Source: JAKSCF01 sp028279945
Lineage (GTDB): Bacteria > Bacillota > Clostridia > Peptostreptococcales > JAAYPU01
Assembly (NCBI GenBank): GCA_028279945.1
Contig: JANQMT010000187.1
Coordinates: 1-44,768, forward strand
Direction: 5' to 3'
DNA length: 44,768 bases
Position 1 is the first letter of the stretch. Every line of letters begins with the position of its first letter. Below, piece by piece: positions 6,885-15,414 of the stretch. Below the pieces are notes generated by a model that was not told the DNA's origin, made no database searches, and saw only the letters and a program-made list of their open reading frames with translations. The position numbers and the translations under genes are program-made.

Positions 6885-8054
6885 ATGAAAGATAGATTAT
6901 CAGGTAACGAGGCAGTATCTGTTGCTATGAGACAGATAAATCCAGATGTTGTTGCAGCCTTTCCAATAACACCATCCACTGAGATTCCACAATACTTTTC
7001 AGGTTATGTGGCCAATGGATTGGTTGAAACTGAGTTTGTACCGGTTGAAAGCGAGCATAGTGCAATGTCTGCTTGCATTGGTTCTCAGGCAGCAGGAGCA
7101 AGAACTATGACTGCCACATCTTCATGTGGATTAGCATTAATGTGGGAAGAACTGTACATTGCATCATCATGCAGGCTGCCTATCACAATGGCAGTAGTCA
7201 ACAGGTCTCTTTCAGGCCCCATTAATATAAATGCAGACCATGCTGATAGTATGGGAGCCAGAGATTCAGGCTGGATACAAATATATTCAGAAAACAATCA
7301 AGAGGCATATGATAACTTTATTCAAGCAGTGAGAATAGGTGAATCGTCAGAGCTGCCTGTTATGGTATGTCAAGATGGGTTCATCACCAGCCACGCCATT
7401 GAGAACATAGAGCTCATTGAAAATGAAAAAGTAAAAGATTTTGTTGGAGAATATCAAAAGAGTGAAAGCCTGTTAAACCCGGGGAAACCTCTATCTATGG
7501 GACCGTATGATTCAGCAGTATATTATATGGAACACAAAAGGCAGCAAGCCCAGGGGATGATAGATGCAAAAGATATTATATTAAATATCTCTAAAGAGTT
7601 TGAAAACATAACCGGAAGAAAATATGAGTTATTTGAAAGCTATAAGTTAGAAGATGCTGAAGTAGCGTTGGTGATCATAAACTCAACAGCAGGAACGGCT
7701 AAAGATGCCATAGATCGATTGCGTGAAAAAGGGATCAAGGCTGGACTGCTTAAAATCAGAGTGTTTAGACCATTCCCTCTTGAGGAAATAAAAGAGGCAC
7801 TAAAGCACGTTAAAGCTATAGCAGCAATGGATAAAAGCGAAGGGTTCAGTGCTAATGGAGGACCTGTGGGAACGGAGGTTAAATCAGCACTTTATGGCGT
7901 TGATAACCCACCTAAGGTCATCAACTATATGTATGGTTTAGGTGGTCGTGATGTAACTATAGAGGATATTATGCATGTGTATGATGAGCTTAAAAAGATT
8001 GTTTTAACAGGCGATACAGGTGATGCATATCGTTACTTGGCAGTAAGAGAGTAG
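6885..8054 (+). CDS. 2-oxoacid:ferredoxin oxidoreductase, alpha subunit
   Basis: The 389-residue alpha subunit (PorA/VorB type) contributes the pyrimidine-binding side of the TPP site. It shows GNEAVSVAMRQINPDVVAAFPITPSTEI at the N-terminus, the VESEHSAMSACIGSQAAGARTMTATSS block, and the domain II sequence LKIRVFRPFPLEEI about 300 residues in. RBS AAAGGAGGGATG is placed well before the ATG. It does not contain fused gamma or delta domains, so the enzyme is heterotetrameric in type. Specificity is not predictable from these motifs. Confidence 0.94.
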   Translation: MKDRLSGNEAVSVAMRQINPDVVAAFPITPSTEIPQYFSGYVANGLVETEFVPVESEHSAMSACIGSQAAGARTMTATSSCGLALMWEELYIASSCRLPITMAVVNRSLSGPININADHADSMGARDSGWIQIYSENNQEAYDNFIQAVRIGESSELPVMVCQDGFITSHAIENIELIENEKVKDFVGEYQKSESLLNPGKPLSMGPYDSAVYYMEHKRQQAQGMIDAKDIILNISKEFENITGRKYELFESYKLEDAEVALVIINSTAGTAKDAIDRLREKGIKAGLLKIRVFRPFPLEEIKEALKHVKAIAAMDKSEGFSANGGPVGTEVKSALYGVDNPPKVINYMYGLGGRDVTIEDIMHVYDELKKIVLTGDTGDAYRYLAVRE

Positions 8055-8063
8055 GAGGATAAA

Positions 8064-8999
8064 ATGGCGTATAATTATAAAAAAGAAATGAGCAAGCCGG
8101 AAAGATTGGCTGGTGGACATAGAATGTGTGCAGGATGCGGCGGAACAGTTGCTGTGCGAGGAGTACTTAGAGCATTAAAAGAAGAAGACGAAGCAGTTAT
8201 CTGTTCTGCAACGAGTTGTCTGGAGGTATCGTCTTTTATGTATCCTTATACTGCTTGGAAGGACTCTTTTATTCACAATGCATTTGAGAATGCTGCATCG
8301 ACAATAAGTGGTACTGAGGCAGCCTATAATGCATTAAGAAGAAAAAATAAGCTGGACAAAACGTATAAATTTATAGCATTTGGCGGGGATGGGGGTACCT
8401 ATGATATAGGGTTCCAATCATTATCAGGTGCCATGGAAAGAAACCATGATATGCTGTATGTATGTTATGACAATGGGGCATATATGAATACAGGCACTCA
8501 ACGTTCTTCTGCTACGCCCAAGTATGCAGATACAACCACCACACCTCAAGGGAGTGCATCAGATGGTAAGCCGCAGCATAGAAAAGACCTAGGGGAAATA
8601 ATAGCAGCGCACAATGTACCATACATGGCGCAGACGACTTTTATGGGTAATTTTAAAGATTTTGGTGAAAAAGCAGAAAAAGGTATTTATACTGAAGGTG
8701 CAGCATTTTTGAATGTATTGTCTCCTTGTCCAAGAGGGTGGCGGTATCCAACGGAAAAACTGATGGAAATAACAAAACTGGCTGTGGAGACTTGCTACTG
8801 GCCGTTATATGAAGTAGTAGACGGGGAATGGAAACTATCATATAAGCCAAAGAAAAAACTGCCCCTTGTGGATTTTTTAAGACTTCAAGGTAGATTTGCT
8901 CATCTGTTGAAGGAAGGAAATGATCATTTAATAGAAGAGTTCCAAGGAGAAGTAGATAAAAGATGGGAACGATTATTAAAAAAATGCGATGAAGAATGA
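8064..8999 (+). CDS. 2-oxoacid:ferredoxin oxidoreductase, beta (TPP-binding) subunit
   Basis: The 311-residue beta subunit binds TPP-Mg and a [4Fe-4S] cluster. The N-terminal HRMCAGCGGT gives two cluster cysteines and ATSCLEVSS a third; LSPCPRGW near residue 220 supplies the likely fourth. The TPP motif is GGDGGTYDIG with the asparagine in CYDNGAYMNTG. It is the last gene of the operon. About 50 nt later a separate sigma-A promoter drives the GntR gene, so the two units are probably regulated apart. Confidence 0.94.
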   Translation: MAYNYKKEMSKPERLAGGHRMCAGCGGTVAVRGVLRALKEEDEAVICSATSCLEVSSFMYPYTAWKDSFIHNAFENAASTISGTEAAYNALRRKNKLDKTYKFIAFGGDGGTYDIGFQSLSGAMERNHDMLYVCYDNGAYMNTGTQRSSATPKYADTTTTPQGSASDGKPQHRKDLGEIIAAHNVPYMAQTTFMGNFKDFGEKAEKGIYTEGAAFLNVLSPCPRGWRYPTEKLMEITKLAVETCYWPLYEVVDGEWKLSYKPKKKLPLVDFLRLQGRFAHLLKEGNDHLIEEFQGEVDKRWERLLKKCDEE

Positions 9000-9051
9000 G
9001 TTTTATCAAAGGGACATTATACAAATGAATCACAGTATATCGGACTACAAC

Positions 9052-9080
9052 TTGACAATTTTCAAGAATTATATTAATAT
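9052..9080 (+). promoter_or_regulatory. Sigma-A promoter of the GntR gene
   Basis: TTGACA (9052-9057), exactly 17 bases, TAATAT (9075-9080). The GntR operator begins three bases after the -10 box and would cover the start site, implying autorepression. Confidence 0.8.
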
Positions 9081-9096
9081 AGTGGTCAGACCATCA
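9081..9096. promoter_or_regulatory. GntR/FCD operator, site 1
   Basis: AGTGGTCAGACCATCA contains TGGTC-A-GACCA, a palindrome of the TGGTNNNACCA class bound by FadR/PdhR/LldR-type GntR regulators. An almost identical copy lies at 9871, on the other side of the gntR gene. Confidence 0.8.
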
Positions 9097-9141
9097 CACT
9101 ATTAAGAGACGTTTAATAGATTACATGCAGGGATGAAATAG

Positions 9142-9849
9142 ATGATTCAGGATTTCAAAAAAATTAAAAAATTGAATATATCAGAGACTATAGTTGATCA
9201 GATTAAAGATATGATTCTTAGCGGCAAACTAAAGGTTGGTGATAAGTTACCATCAGAAAGAGAGTTGACAGAGCTCTTAGATGTAAGCAGATCATCAGTT
9301 AGAGAAGCCATGAGATCACTTCATTCTATGGGTATAGTTGACATAAGAAGTGGTGAAGGTACTTACTTGAATGATAATACCAATATATTATCAGATCATT
9401 TTAAATTGCAAAATCTGCTAAATAGATTCAGTAGGCTTGAGTTAATCGAAGCCCGTCAGATGCTTGAATTAGAAATCATTAAACTAGCAACTTTAAGAGG
9501 AACAAAAGAAGAGTTCAACTATTTAGAAGAAATGTATCATGAGACACTAAAATATGAAAACAACTTACAAGAGTTCATTAAGGCAGACTTCAACTTTCAT
9601 TTGGCAATTGCTGAAGTAGCAAATAATAAATATCTTGCAGAAATGCTCAACACCACTAAAGAATTGTTGATGGAAGTCAACTTAGAGGTGATGAAGATAC
9701 CAGGGCACTTTTTAGTAGTAAAAGAATCACATAAAAGAATTATTGAGGCGATTTCAAGTGGAAGTGTTAAAAAGTCACAAAAAGAAATGAGAATGCATAT
9801 CGACATGATTAACGAAAATATCAACAAACTGAACAACCGTAAAACATAG
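9142..9849 (+). CDS. GntR-family regulator, FadR/FCD subfamily
   Basis: A 235-residue repressor predicted to sense an organic acid. Residues 10-75 form the winged helix (IVDQIKDMILSGKLKVGDKLPSERELTELL...SRSSVREAMRSL). Residues 95-225 form the all-helical FCD domain, with the metal-binding residues in FIKADFNFHLAIAE, KESHKRIIEAI and MRMHIDMI. FCD proteins commonly bind small carboxylates. Its operator occurs both in its own promoter and just downstream of its stop codon, ahead of the catabolic operon starting at 10023. So it probably represses itself and that operon until the substrate is present. Confidence 0.92.
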   Translation: MIQDFKKIKKLNISETIVDQIKDMILSGKLKVGDKLPSERELTELLDVSRSSVREAMRSLHSMGIVDIRSGEGTYLNDNTNILSDHFKLQNLLNRFSRLELIEARQMLELEIIKLATLRGTKEEFNYLEEMYHETLKYENNLQEFIKADFNFHLAIAEVANNKYLAEMLNTTKELLMEVNLEVMKIPGHFLVVKESHKRIIEAISSGSVKKSQKEMRMHIDMINENINKLNNRKT

Positions 9850-9870
9850 ATTGAAAAATTTTTTTCAAAA

Positions 9871-9886
9871 GTGGTCTGACCATCAT
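9871..9886. promoter_or_regulatory. GntR/FCD operator, site 2
   Basis: GTGGTCTGACCATCA repeats site 1 with only the central base changed (TGGTC-T-GACCA at 9872-9882). It lies 22 bases after the gntR stop and about 140 bases before the acyltransferase gene. It could overlap the -35 region of a weak promoter (CTGACC, 18 bases, TAAAAT at 9900-9905), though that promoter is tentative. Confidence 0.78.
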
Positions 9887-10022
9887 GCCGACAGATGGTT
9901 AAAATCTTAACAATGATATGCTTGTTGTCTTTCAATGTATTGACTAATTTATTATGAAAGGAGGATATAACGGCAACAAATATTAATAAGTAATATCAAG
10001 ATATAGGAAGAGGTTTGAGTAA

Positions 10023-11276
10023 ATGAAAATATTAGAAGGAATAAAGCTAGAGGGCACACCATACTATCATCAGAAATACTGGGTTTCGCCTATAAATTAT
10101 GAACCGGAAATAAATAATCTGTATCCCAAAGAAATCTCAATATACGATGTTACATTACGAGATGGCGAACAAACACCGGGGGTTGCATGGAATGAAGACG
10201 AGAGAGTCAGGGTAGCCTTGGCGTTAGAAGAAATGGGAATAAAACGTTTGGAAATCGGGATGCCAATCGTGTCAGACACTATAGGAAAAGCAGTAAATAG
10301 GTTGATTAATATGAATGTTAAGGCTGATTTAGTCGCATTATGCCGTGCCAAGAAAAGTGATATTGATTTGTGTGCTGAGATAGGTATTAAGTCTGTAATT
10401 GTTGAGCATAGTATCAATCCTTATTTGTGCAAGCATGCATTGGATTTAGAAGTTGATGCGTTAATTGAAAGGCTTATTGAGTCTGTTGAGTATGCAAAAG
10501 GGCAAGGATTTCATACCAATTTCTTTGGGTGGGACGCATTCAGAACATCTATTCCATATCTTCAAAAGGTATATGGAACAGTTGTTAAAGAAGCAAAACC
10601 AGATTCTGTAACGTTAACAGATACTTTTGGGGTGGCAATACCATCAGCTGTAAAAATGACCATTGAAAAAGTCAGAGAAGTAATAGGTAAGGTTCCGTTA
10701 GAATTCCACGGCCATAATGAATTCGGGTTCAGTACAGGTGCAGCATTGGCAGCTGTTGAAGGTGGCGCAACAGGCATACATTCTGCCATAAATGGCCTTG
10801 GAGAAAGGACAGGAAACGTTCCGACAGAAGAGATTGTAATGGCATTAGAACTGCTTGAAGGTGTCAAAACAGGGGTTGATTTAAGCAAAATAGCAGAAGT
10901 ATCTAAGCTTGTATCAGAAATAGGAAAAGTGCCTGTTTCCAGCAATAAAGCTATTGTTGGAGAGAATTTATCAAAAGTAGAATCAGGACTGGTTACAGAC
11001 GTTGTTTACAAAATGAAAAAAATTGGTGTTGATACGGGGATGGCACCATTTACGCCTGAACTAATAGGTGGAGCGCCTATGGAATATGTCATTGGAAAAG
11101 GCAGTGGAAAAGCAAACATAATATTTTATCTTGATAAAAACGGATACGATGCGGAAAACGTAACAAAAGAACAAATGGAAGAGATCATTGATCAAGTTAA
11201 AGCAGAAAGCAGAGTTAGAAAAGCTGTACTTGATGAAAAAACGCTAATAGAAATTTTCAAAAAAGTTATGGTTTAA
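10023..11276 (+). CDS. LeuA/NifV-family (DRE-TIM) acyltransferase or lyase, specificity unknown
   Basis: A 417-residue member of the isopropylmalate/homocitrate/citramalate synthase superfamily, which condenses acetyl-CoA with a 2-oxoacid. Visible are the family opening YDVTLRDGEQTPGV (Arg46, Asp47), the metal-binding histidines in EFHGHNEFGFS (His229, His231) and the GLGERTGN signature (258-265). The C-terminal part has a GKGSGKA element in place of the more common GKHSG. It lacks the allosteric domain of LeuA, as in NifV or Re-citrate synthase. The context is catabolic (TRAP uptake, dehydrogenases, GntR control), not amino acid synthesis, so it may act on an unusual oxoacid or in the cleavage direction. 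Family is certain; reaction is open. Confidence 0.85.
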   Translation: MKILEGIKLEGTPYYHQKYWVSPINYEPEINNLYPKEISIYDVTLRDGEQTPGVAWNEDERVRVALALEEMGIKRLEIGMPIVSDTIGKAVNRLINMNVKADLVALCRAKKSDIDLCAEIGIKSVIVEHSINPYLCKHALDLEVDALIERLIESVEYAKGQGFHTNFFGWDAFRTSIPYLQKVYGTVVKEAKPDSVTLTDTFGVAIPSAVKMTIEKVREVIGKVPLEFHGHNEFGFSTGAALAAVEGGATGIHSAINGLGERTGNVPTEEIVMALELLEGVKTGVDLSKIAEVSKLVSEIGKVPVSSNKAIVGENLSKVESGLVTDVVYKMKKIGVDTGMAPFTPELIGGAPMEYVIGKGSGKANIIFYLDKNGYDAENVTKEQMEEIIDQVKAESRVRKAVLDEKTLIEIFKKVMV

Positions 11277-11306
11277 ATTAAAAATACGTGAAAGGAGGCG
11301 GGCAAT

Positions 11307-11486
11307 ATTCCAGTAGTTAGAATCGATTGGGCTGAAGGCAAAACAAATGAACAAAAGAAAGCGCTTATACAAAAAATAACTCAAGACATTAATGAAGTAA
11401 CAGGAATTGATAAGTCTAGAATCATTATTTTGATTAATGATTTTCCACTGCCATGTGTAGGCATGAACGGAGAACCACGAGGATAA
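11307..11486 (+). CDS. 4-oxalocrotonate tautomerase-family protein with apparent ATT start codon
   Basis: A 59-residue frame reading (M)PVVRIDWAEGKTNEQ..., the classic 4-OT beginning in which the proline after the removed methionine is the catalytic base. The codon just before the proline is ATT at 11307, preceded by AAAGGAGG at 11291-11298 with 8-nt spacing. No in-frame ATG, GTG or TTG lies between that RBS and the proline codon, so ATT must initiate if the protein keeps Pro1. The stop is TAA at 11484. 4-OT enzymes interconvert enol and keto forms of unsaturated or hydroxy-oxo acids, which fits the neighbouring acyltransferase and dehydrogenases. Family is fairly sure; the start codon is deduced. 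Confidence 0.8.
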   Translation: MPVVRIDWAEGKTNEQKKALIQKITQDINEVTGIDKSRIIILINDFPLPCVGMNGEPRG

Positions 11487-11518
11487 TATTTTAGGCTCCG
11501 CAGAAAGGAAATATTACA

Positions 11519-12490
11519 ATGAGAAAATTCACAATAGTAATATCAGATTCACCATTTCCAAGTGGACAACCATTTATTGATGTGCTCAATGAGATAGATT
11601 GTGACGTTATATTTGCAGACCCGGAAAATAAAAAAGATGAGTTCTATAATCTATGTACAAAAGCTGACGGGATGATTGTCACATATGTGGATATCAATAA
11701 AGAGGTCATTAGTAAACTGAAAAAATGCAAGATATTAGCCAGAACAGGTGTTGCAGTTAATAATATTGATGTTGAAGAAGCTACCAAGAATAATATTTAT
11801 TTAACAAATGTTGTAACACCTCAAATCGACGACGTTGCTAATCATGCAATAACACTTTTGCTGACCAGTATAAAAAAAATACCAATACTAAATGACAGCG
11901 TTAAAAGTGGTGTATGGGATTTAAAAGTAGCGTCACCCATACATAATATTAGAGGCAGAACATTAGGATTACTGGGATTTGGGAATATTGCAAAAGCAGT
12001 AGCTGAAAGAATGAAAGTGTTTGGAGTAGATGTTATAGCTTATGACCCATACATCGCTCAAGATGTATTTGATGAACACGGAGTTAAAAATGTTGGTTTC
12101 GATGAAGTGATATGTGAATCCCACTATATATCCATTCATTTACCTTTAAATGATGATACCAAAAACCTAATCAGCAAAAAAGAATTTGATAAAATGAAAC
12201 CTGGAGTGTATATAATCAACACAGCAAGGGGCGGCATTATAGATGAGGAAGCTCTAATGGAGGCGTTGGATAACCAAAAAATAGCCGGTGCAGGGCTGGA
12301 TGTGATAGCAACAGAGTTTCCGGGAAAAGACTACCCACTATACAAATACCCTAATGTGATAATAACACCACACTCAGCATACTACTCTGAAGAGTGTACA
12401 GAAGCATTACAAAAAAGCGCAGCCGGCGAGATAGTAAGAGTCTTAAAAGGCGAAAAGCCCATCTCACTGGTCAATAAGGAGTTGTTATAG
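11519..12490 (+). CDS. D-isomer-specific 2-hydroxyacid dehydrogenase
   Basis: A 323-residue NAD(P)-dependent oxidoreductase of the SerA/GyaR family interconverting a D-2-hydroxyacid and a 2-oxoacid. The Rossmann motif LGLLGFGNIA ends at residue 158. The catalytic residues appear as Arg237 (INTARGG), Glu266 (DVIATEF) and His285 (ITPHSAYYS). It has no C-terminal ACT domain, so it is unlikely to be the biosynthetic phosphoglycerate dehydrogenase. It lies between the tautomerase and the TRAP binding protein. A role in oxidising an imported hydroxyacid is a reasonable inference. Confidence 0.9.
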   Translation: MRKFTIVISDSPFPSGQPFIDVLNEIDCDVIFADPENKKDEFYNLCTKADGMIVTYVDINKEVISKLKKCKILARTGVAVNNIDVEEATKNNIYLTNVVTPQIDDVANHAITLLLTSIKKIPILNDSVKSGVWDLKVASPIHNIRGRTLGLLGFGNIAKAVAERMKVFGVDVIAYDPYIAQDVFDEHGVKNVGFDEVICESHYISIHLPLNDDTKNLISKKEFDKMKPGVYIINTARGGIIDEEALMEALDNQKIAGAGLDVIATEFPGKDYPLYKYPNVIITPHSAYYSEECTEALQKSAAGEIVRVLKGEKPISLVNKELL

Positions 12491-12532
12491 TATCTACAAA
12501 TTTATTATAATTTAATTAGGAGGGTTATAATA

Positions 12533-13549
12533 ATGAAAAAAATGGTAAGTGCTTTAATGGTAGTATTGCTTGTTGTTGCAATAGTAGGATGCGGCGGAGG
12601 AGCAACTACCGATTCAGATACCGGAGCAGATTCTCAAAAAGAAACGGCAATCGTTTTAAAAGCTGGGGTTGTAATTAATGAAACTCATCCATATTCTCAA
12701 GGCATTATGAAGTTTGGAGAATTAATAGCAGAAATGACAGATGGACAAATTACTGTAGACTTATATACCAGCGGTCAACTGGGAAATGAAAGAGATTTAA
12801 TAGAAGGCTTAACTATGGGAAGCGTGGATATGGCGGCAGTATCAAGTGCGCCTGTATCAAGTTTTGTGCCCAAAATAGCAGTATTCGATTTACCTTATCT
12901 GTTTACAAGCCGTGAGCAAGCATATAATGTGATGGATGGTCCTATTGGAGAGCAATTCTTTGATGATTTAGCTGCTCAAAATATCACCGGACTCGGATGG
13001 TTTGAAAATGGATATCGTCAAATAACCAATAGCAAAAGGCCTATTGAAAAGCCAGAAGATTTGCAAGGCATTAAAATAAGAGTAATGGAAAGTCCTGTTC
13101 CAATTGCAACCTTTAATGAAGTTGGAGCAAATGCGACTCCTATGGCATGGGGAGAAGTATTTACTGCATTACAACAAAAGACTATTGATGCCCAAGAAAA
13201 TCCACTCCCTGTCATATATTCTCAAAAACTATATGAAGTACAAGAATATCTTTCTCTAACAGAACATTTCTATGCCCCGGCACTATTCTTAATGAGCAGT
13301 CACACATTTAACACTTTAACTCCTGAACAACAAGATCTTGTAATGGAAGCAGCAGCAGAAGCAACTTTATTTGAAAGAGAAATCAGCAAGCAGCAATCAG
13401 AGGATTTTATACAGCTTTGCATAGATGAAGGCATGAAAGTTAATGAAGTAGATAAGGCTCTTTTTGTGGAAGCTATGAAACCTGTTTATGCTCAATTTGA
13501 AGAAGAATTAGGAAAAGATCTGATAGACGCAATTAGAAATACAAAATAG
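12533..13549 (+). CDS. dctP: TRAP transporter solute-binding lipoprotein (DctP family)
   Basis: A 338-residue extracytoplasmic binding protein. The signal peptide ends in a lipobox with Cys20 (VAIVGCGGG), followed by a Ser/Thr/Asp-rich linker. The mature domain shows the DctP hallmarks: ETHPYSQGIMKFGELIAEMT, YTSGQLGNERDLIEGL, LPYLFTSREQAY, the substrate-carboxylate arginine region LQGIKIRVMESP, and QQKTIDAQENPLPVIYSQKLYEVQEYLSLTEH... in pieces. Such proteins bind organic acids through a conserved arginine. It starts the transporter part of the GntR-controlled operon and is separated from the membrane genes by a hairpin. Confidence 0.95.
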   Translation: MKKMVSALMVVLLVVAIVGCGGGATTDSDTGADSQKETAIVLKAGVVINETHPYSQGIMKFGELIAEMTDGQITVDLYTSGQLGNERDLIEGLTMGSVDMAAVSSAPVSSFVPKIAVFDLPYLFTSREQAYNVMDGPIGEQFFDDLAAQNITGLGWFENGYRQITNSKRPIEKPEDLQGIKIRVMESPVPIATFNEVGANATPMAWGEVFTALQQKTIDAQENPLPVIYSQKLYEVQEYLSLTEHFYAPALFLMSSHTFNTLTPEQQDLVMEAAAEATLFEREISKQQSEDFIQLCIDEGMKVNEVDKALFVEAMKPVYAQFEEELGKDLIDAIRNTK

Positions 13550-13555
13550 ATTTAT

Positions 13556-13593
13556 AAAACGATGAAATGAGATTTTTCTTATTTCATCGTTTT
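13556..13593 (+). terminator. Intercistronic hairpin after the TRAP binding-protein gene
   Basis: A perfect 13-bp stem AAAACGATGAAAT / ATTTCATCGTTTT that continues with a few more pairs around an ATTTTT loop. The right arm ends in a T run. Between dctP and dctQ it likely acts as a partial terminator or 3' stabiliser, giving more binding protein than permease. Confidence 0.7.
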
Positions 13594-13614
13594 CATTGAG
13601 AAGGAGTTTTCTGT

Positions 13615-14100
13615 ATGTTTTATACAAATATTATGGATAAGTTGAATAAAATAATCTTTGCTATTTTGGTAATAATGGTTGCAGCAATGGTCGTAATAGG
13701 CGGTATGCAAGTATTTTGGAGATATGTATTGAGGAATTCTCTTCATTGGTCAGAGGAAATAATGAGATACCTTAACATTTGGACCATATTCTTAGGTATA
13801 AGCATAGGCATTCCTAAAGGAATCCATGTTTCAATTGATGCAGTCATACGATTGTTAAAAAAAAGAGTGAGATTGATGGTTACCCTATTAATACATGGGC
13901 TCACCATGATTTTTTTCATACTCTTAATCGTCATTGGTATAAAATTTACTACATTCAATATAGTTCAAGTGTCACCTGCAGTGAGAATACCGTTGAGCTA
14001 TATATATGTTTCACTGCCCATTGGCGGGATACTGGGGCTGTTGTTTACAATAGATGAAACCATTAAGAGTTGGAAAGGCGGTGCTGATCAGTGGGCATAG
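13615..14100 (+). CDS. dctQ: TRAP transporter small membrane subunit (DctQ family)
   Basis: A 161-residue protein with four predicted membrane helices (about 12-35, 48-66, 88-112, 128-148). The DctQ signature is visible in RYVLRNSLHWSEEIMRYLNIWTIFLG (given in shortened sense) and GIPKGIHVSIDAV. It forms the integral membrane complex with DctM. RBS GAAGGAG precedes the ATG. Its end overlaps the start of the dctM gene by 10 nt. Confidence 0.93.
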   Translation: MFYTNIMDKLNKIIFAILVIMVAAMVVIGGMQVFWRYVLRNSLHWSEEIMRYLNIWTIFLGISIGIPKGIHVSIDAVIRLLKKRVRLMVTLLIHGLTMIFFILLIVIGIKFTTFNIVQVSPAVRIPLSYIYVSLPIGGILGLLFTIDETIKSWKGGADQWA

Positions 14101-15377
14101 TGGGCGTAATTCTAGTTGTTGGAGTCCTGGCATTTTTGCTTTTGGGTGTACCGATAGCTTTTAGTTTAGGTTTGGCATCATTTTTAGCCATCTTTTTTAG
14201 TGAAAGAATCCCTTCCCTTGTTTTTGTACAGAGGATGTTTACTGCGGCAGATTCTTTTCCTTTGATGGCTATAATATTCTTTGTGATAGCGGGAGAATTG
14301 ATGCTTCAGGGAGGGATATCTAAGCGATTGGTGAAATTTGCATCAGCATTATTCGGTTGGTTAAGAGGAAGTCTTGCATTCATCAGTGTGATCACTTGTG
14401 CTTTTTTTGGAGCCATATCGGGTTCGGCACTAGCGACAACGGCTGCAATAGGTGGAATCATGTATCCGGAAATGGTAGAGCGTGGATATAAAAAGGATTT
14501 TTCAGCTACATTGCAAGCGGTGTCAGGTACATTGGGGATCCTAATTCCACCTAGTATACCTATTGTAATATATGGTGTTCTGACAGGTGTTTCCATCAGT
14601 AATTTATTTATAGCTGTAGTTCCAGCCGGCATCATAACCATGTTACTTTATATGTCGTTTTCATTTGGAATGGTGGTTAGAGAAGATATGGCACCACTGG
14701 AAATGAATCCTGAAAGAATTAGTGTTTGGGAAGGTTTTAAAGATGCGGTCTGGGGTCTGTTGACACCAGTAATAATATTGGGCGGAATATATAGTGGCGC
14801 GTTTACACCAACTGAATCGGCAGTAGTGGCATCTGTGTATGCCCTAATCATCGGCATTTTTGTATACAAAGAATTAAACATAAAGAATCTCTATAAAGCC
14901 CTGGGCAATAGCGCTATCGTTGCGTCATCTATAATGATAATCATTGCAGCTGCAACCCTTTTTGGTTGGATTATGACCGCTCAAAATATACCCGTGATGG
15001 TTTCCAGTGCAATAATAAGTATAACAAATTCAAAGATAGTGTTTTTATTGTTGGTCAATGCCATATATTTAGTAGCCGGTATGTTTATGGAAACATCTAC
15101 GATAATCTTATTGCTGGTACCTTTATTCTTACCTGTATCCACACAGTTTGGTATTGATCCACTTCATTTTGGTATTTTAACAGTATTGAACCTTTCATTG
15201 GGGTTGGTAACACCGCCATTCGGAGCAGCATTGTTTGTAAGCTCAGGCATATCAAAGGTTCCTATTACACATATATATAAACGGGTGATACCATTTATAA
15301 TAGCAGGTATAATCTCCATTCTAATTATAACTTATGTCCCTGTTATTACTTTAGGATTTTTAGGTTTAATGAAATAA
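14091..15377 (+). CDS. dctM: TRAP transporter large permease (DctM family)
   Basis: A 428-residue polytopic membrane protein, the sodium-coupled transport channel of the TRAP system. Typical motifs are LLGVPIAFSLGLASF at the start, PLMAIIFFVIAGELMLQGGIS, FGAISGSALATTAAIG, GTLGILIPPSIPIVIYG and FTPTESAVVASVYAL. The start is GTG at 14091 inside the dctQ gene, with AAAGGCGG upstream. About 11-12 hydrophobic segments are evident. With dctP and dctQ the transporter is complete, and its substrate should be an organic acid handled by the surrounding enzymes. Confidence 0.95.
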   Translation: MGIVGVILVVGVLAFLLLGVPIAFSLGLASFLAIFFSERIPSLVFVQRMFTAADSFPLMAIIFFVIAGELMLQGGISKRLVKFASALFGWLRGSLAFISVITCAFFGAISGSALATTAAIGGIMYPEMVERGYKKDFSATLQAVSGTLGILIPPSIPIVIYGVLTGVSISNLFIAVVPAGIITMLLYMSFSFGMVVREDMAPLEMNPERISVWEGFKDAVWGLLTPVIILGGIYSGAFTPTESAVVASVYALIIGIFVYKELNIKNLYKALGNSAIVASSIMIIIAAATLFGWIMTAQNIPVMVSSAIISITNSKIVFLLLVNAIYLVAGMFMETSTIILLLVPLFLPVSTQFGIDPLHFGILTVLNLSLGLVTPPFGAALFVSSGISKVPITHIYKRVIPFIIAGIISILIITYVPVITLGFLGLMK

Positions 15378-15414
15378 TAATTTATAAGATTACTATGAGA
15401 AAGGATGCATAGCA

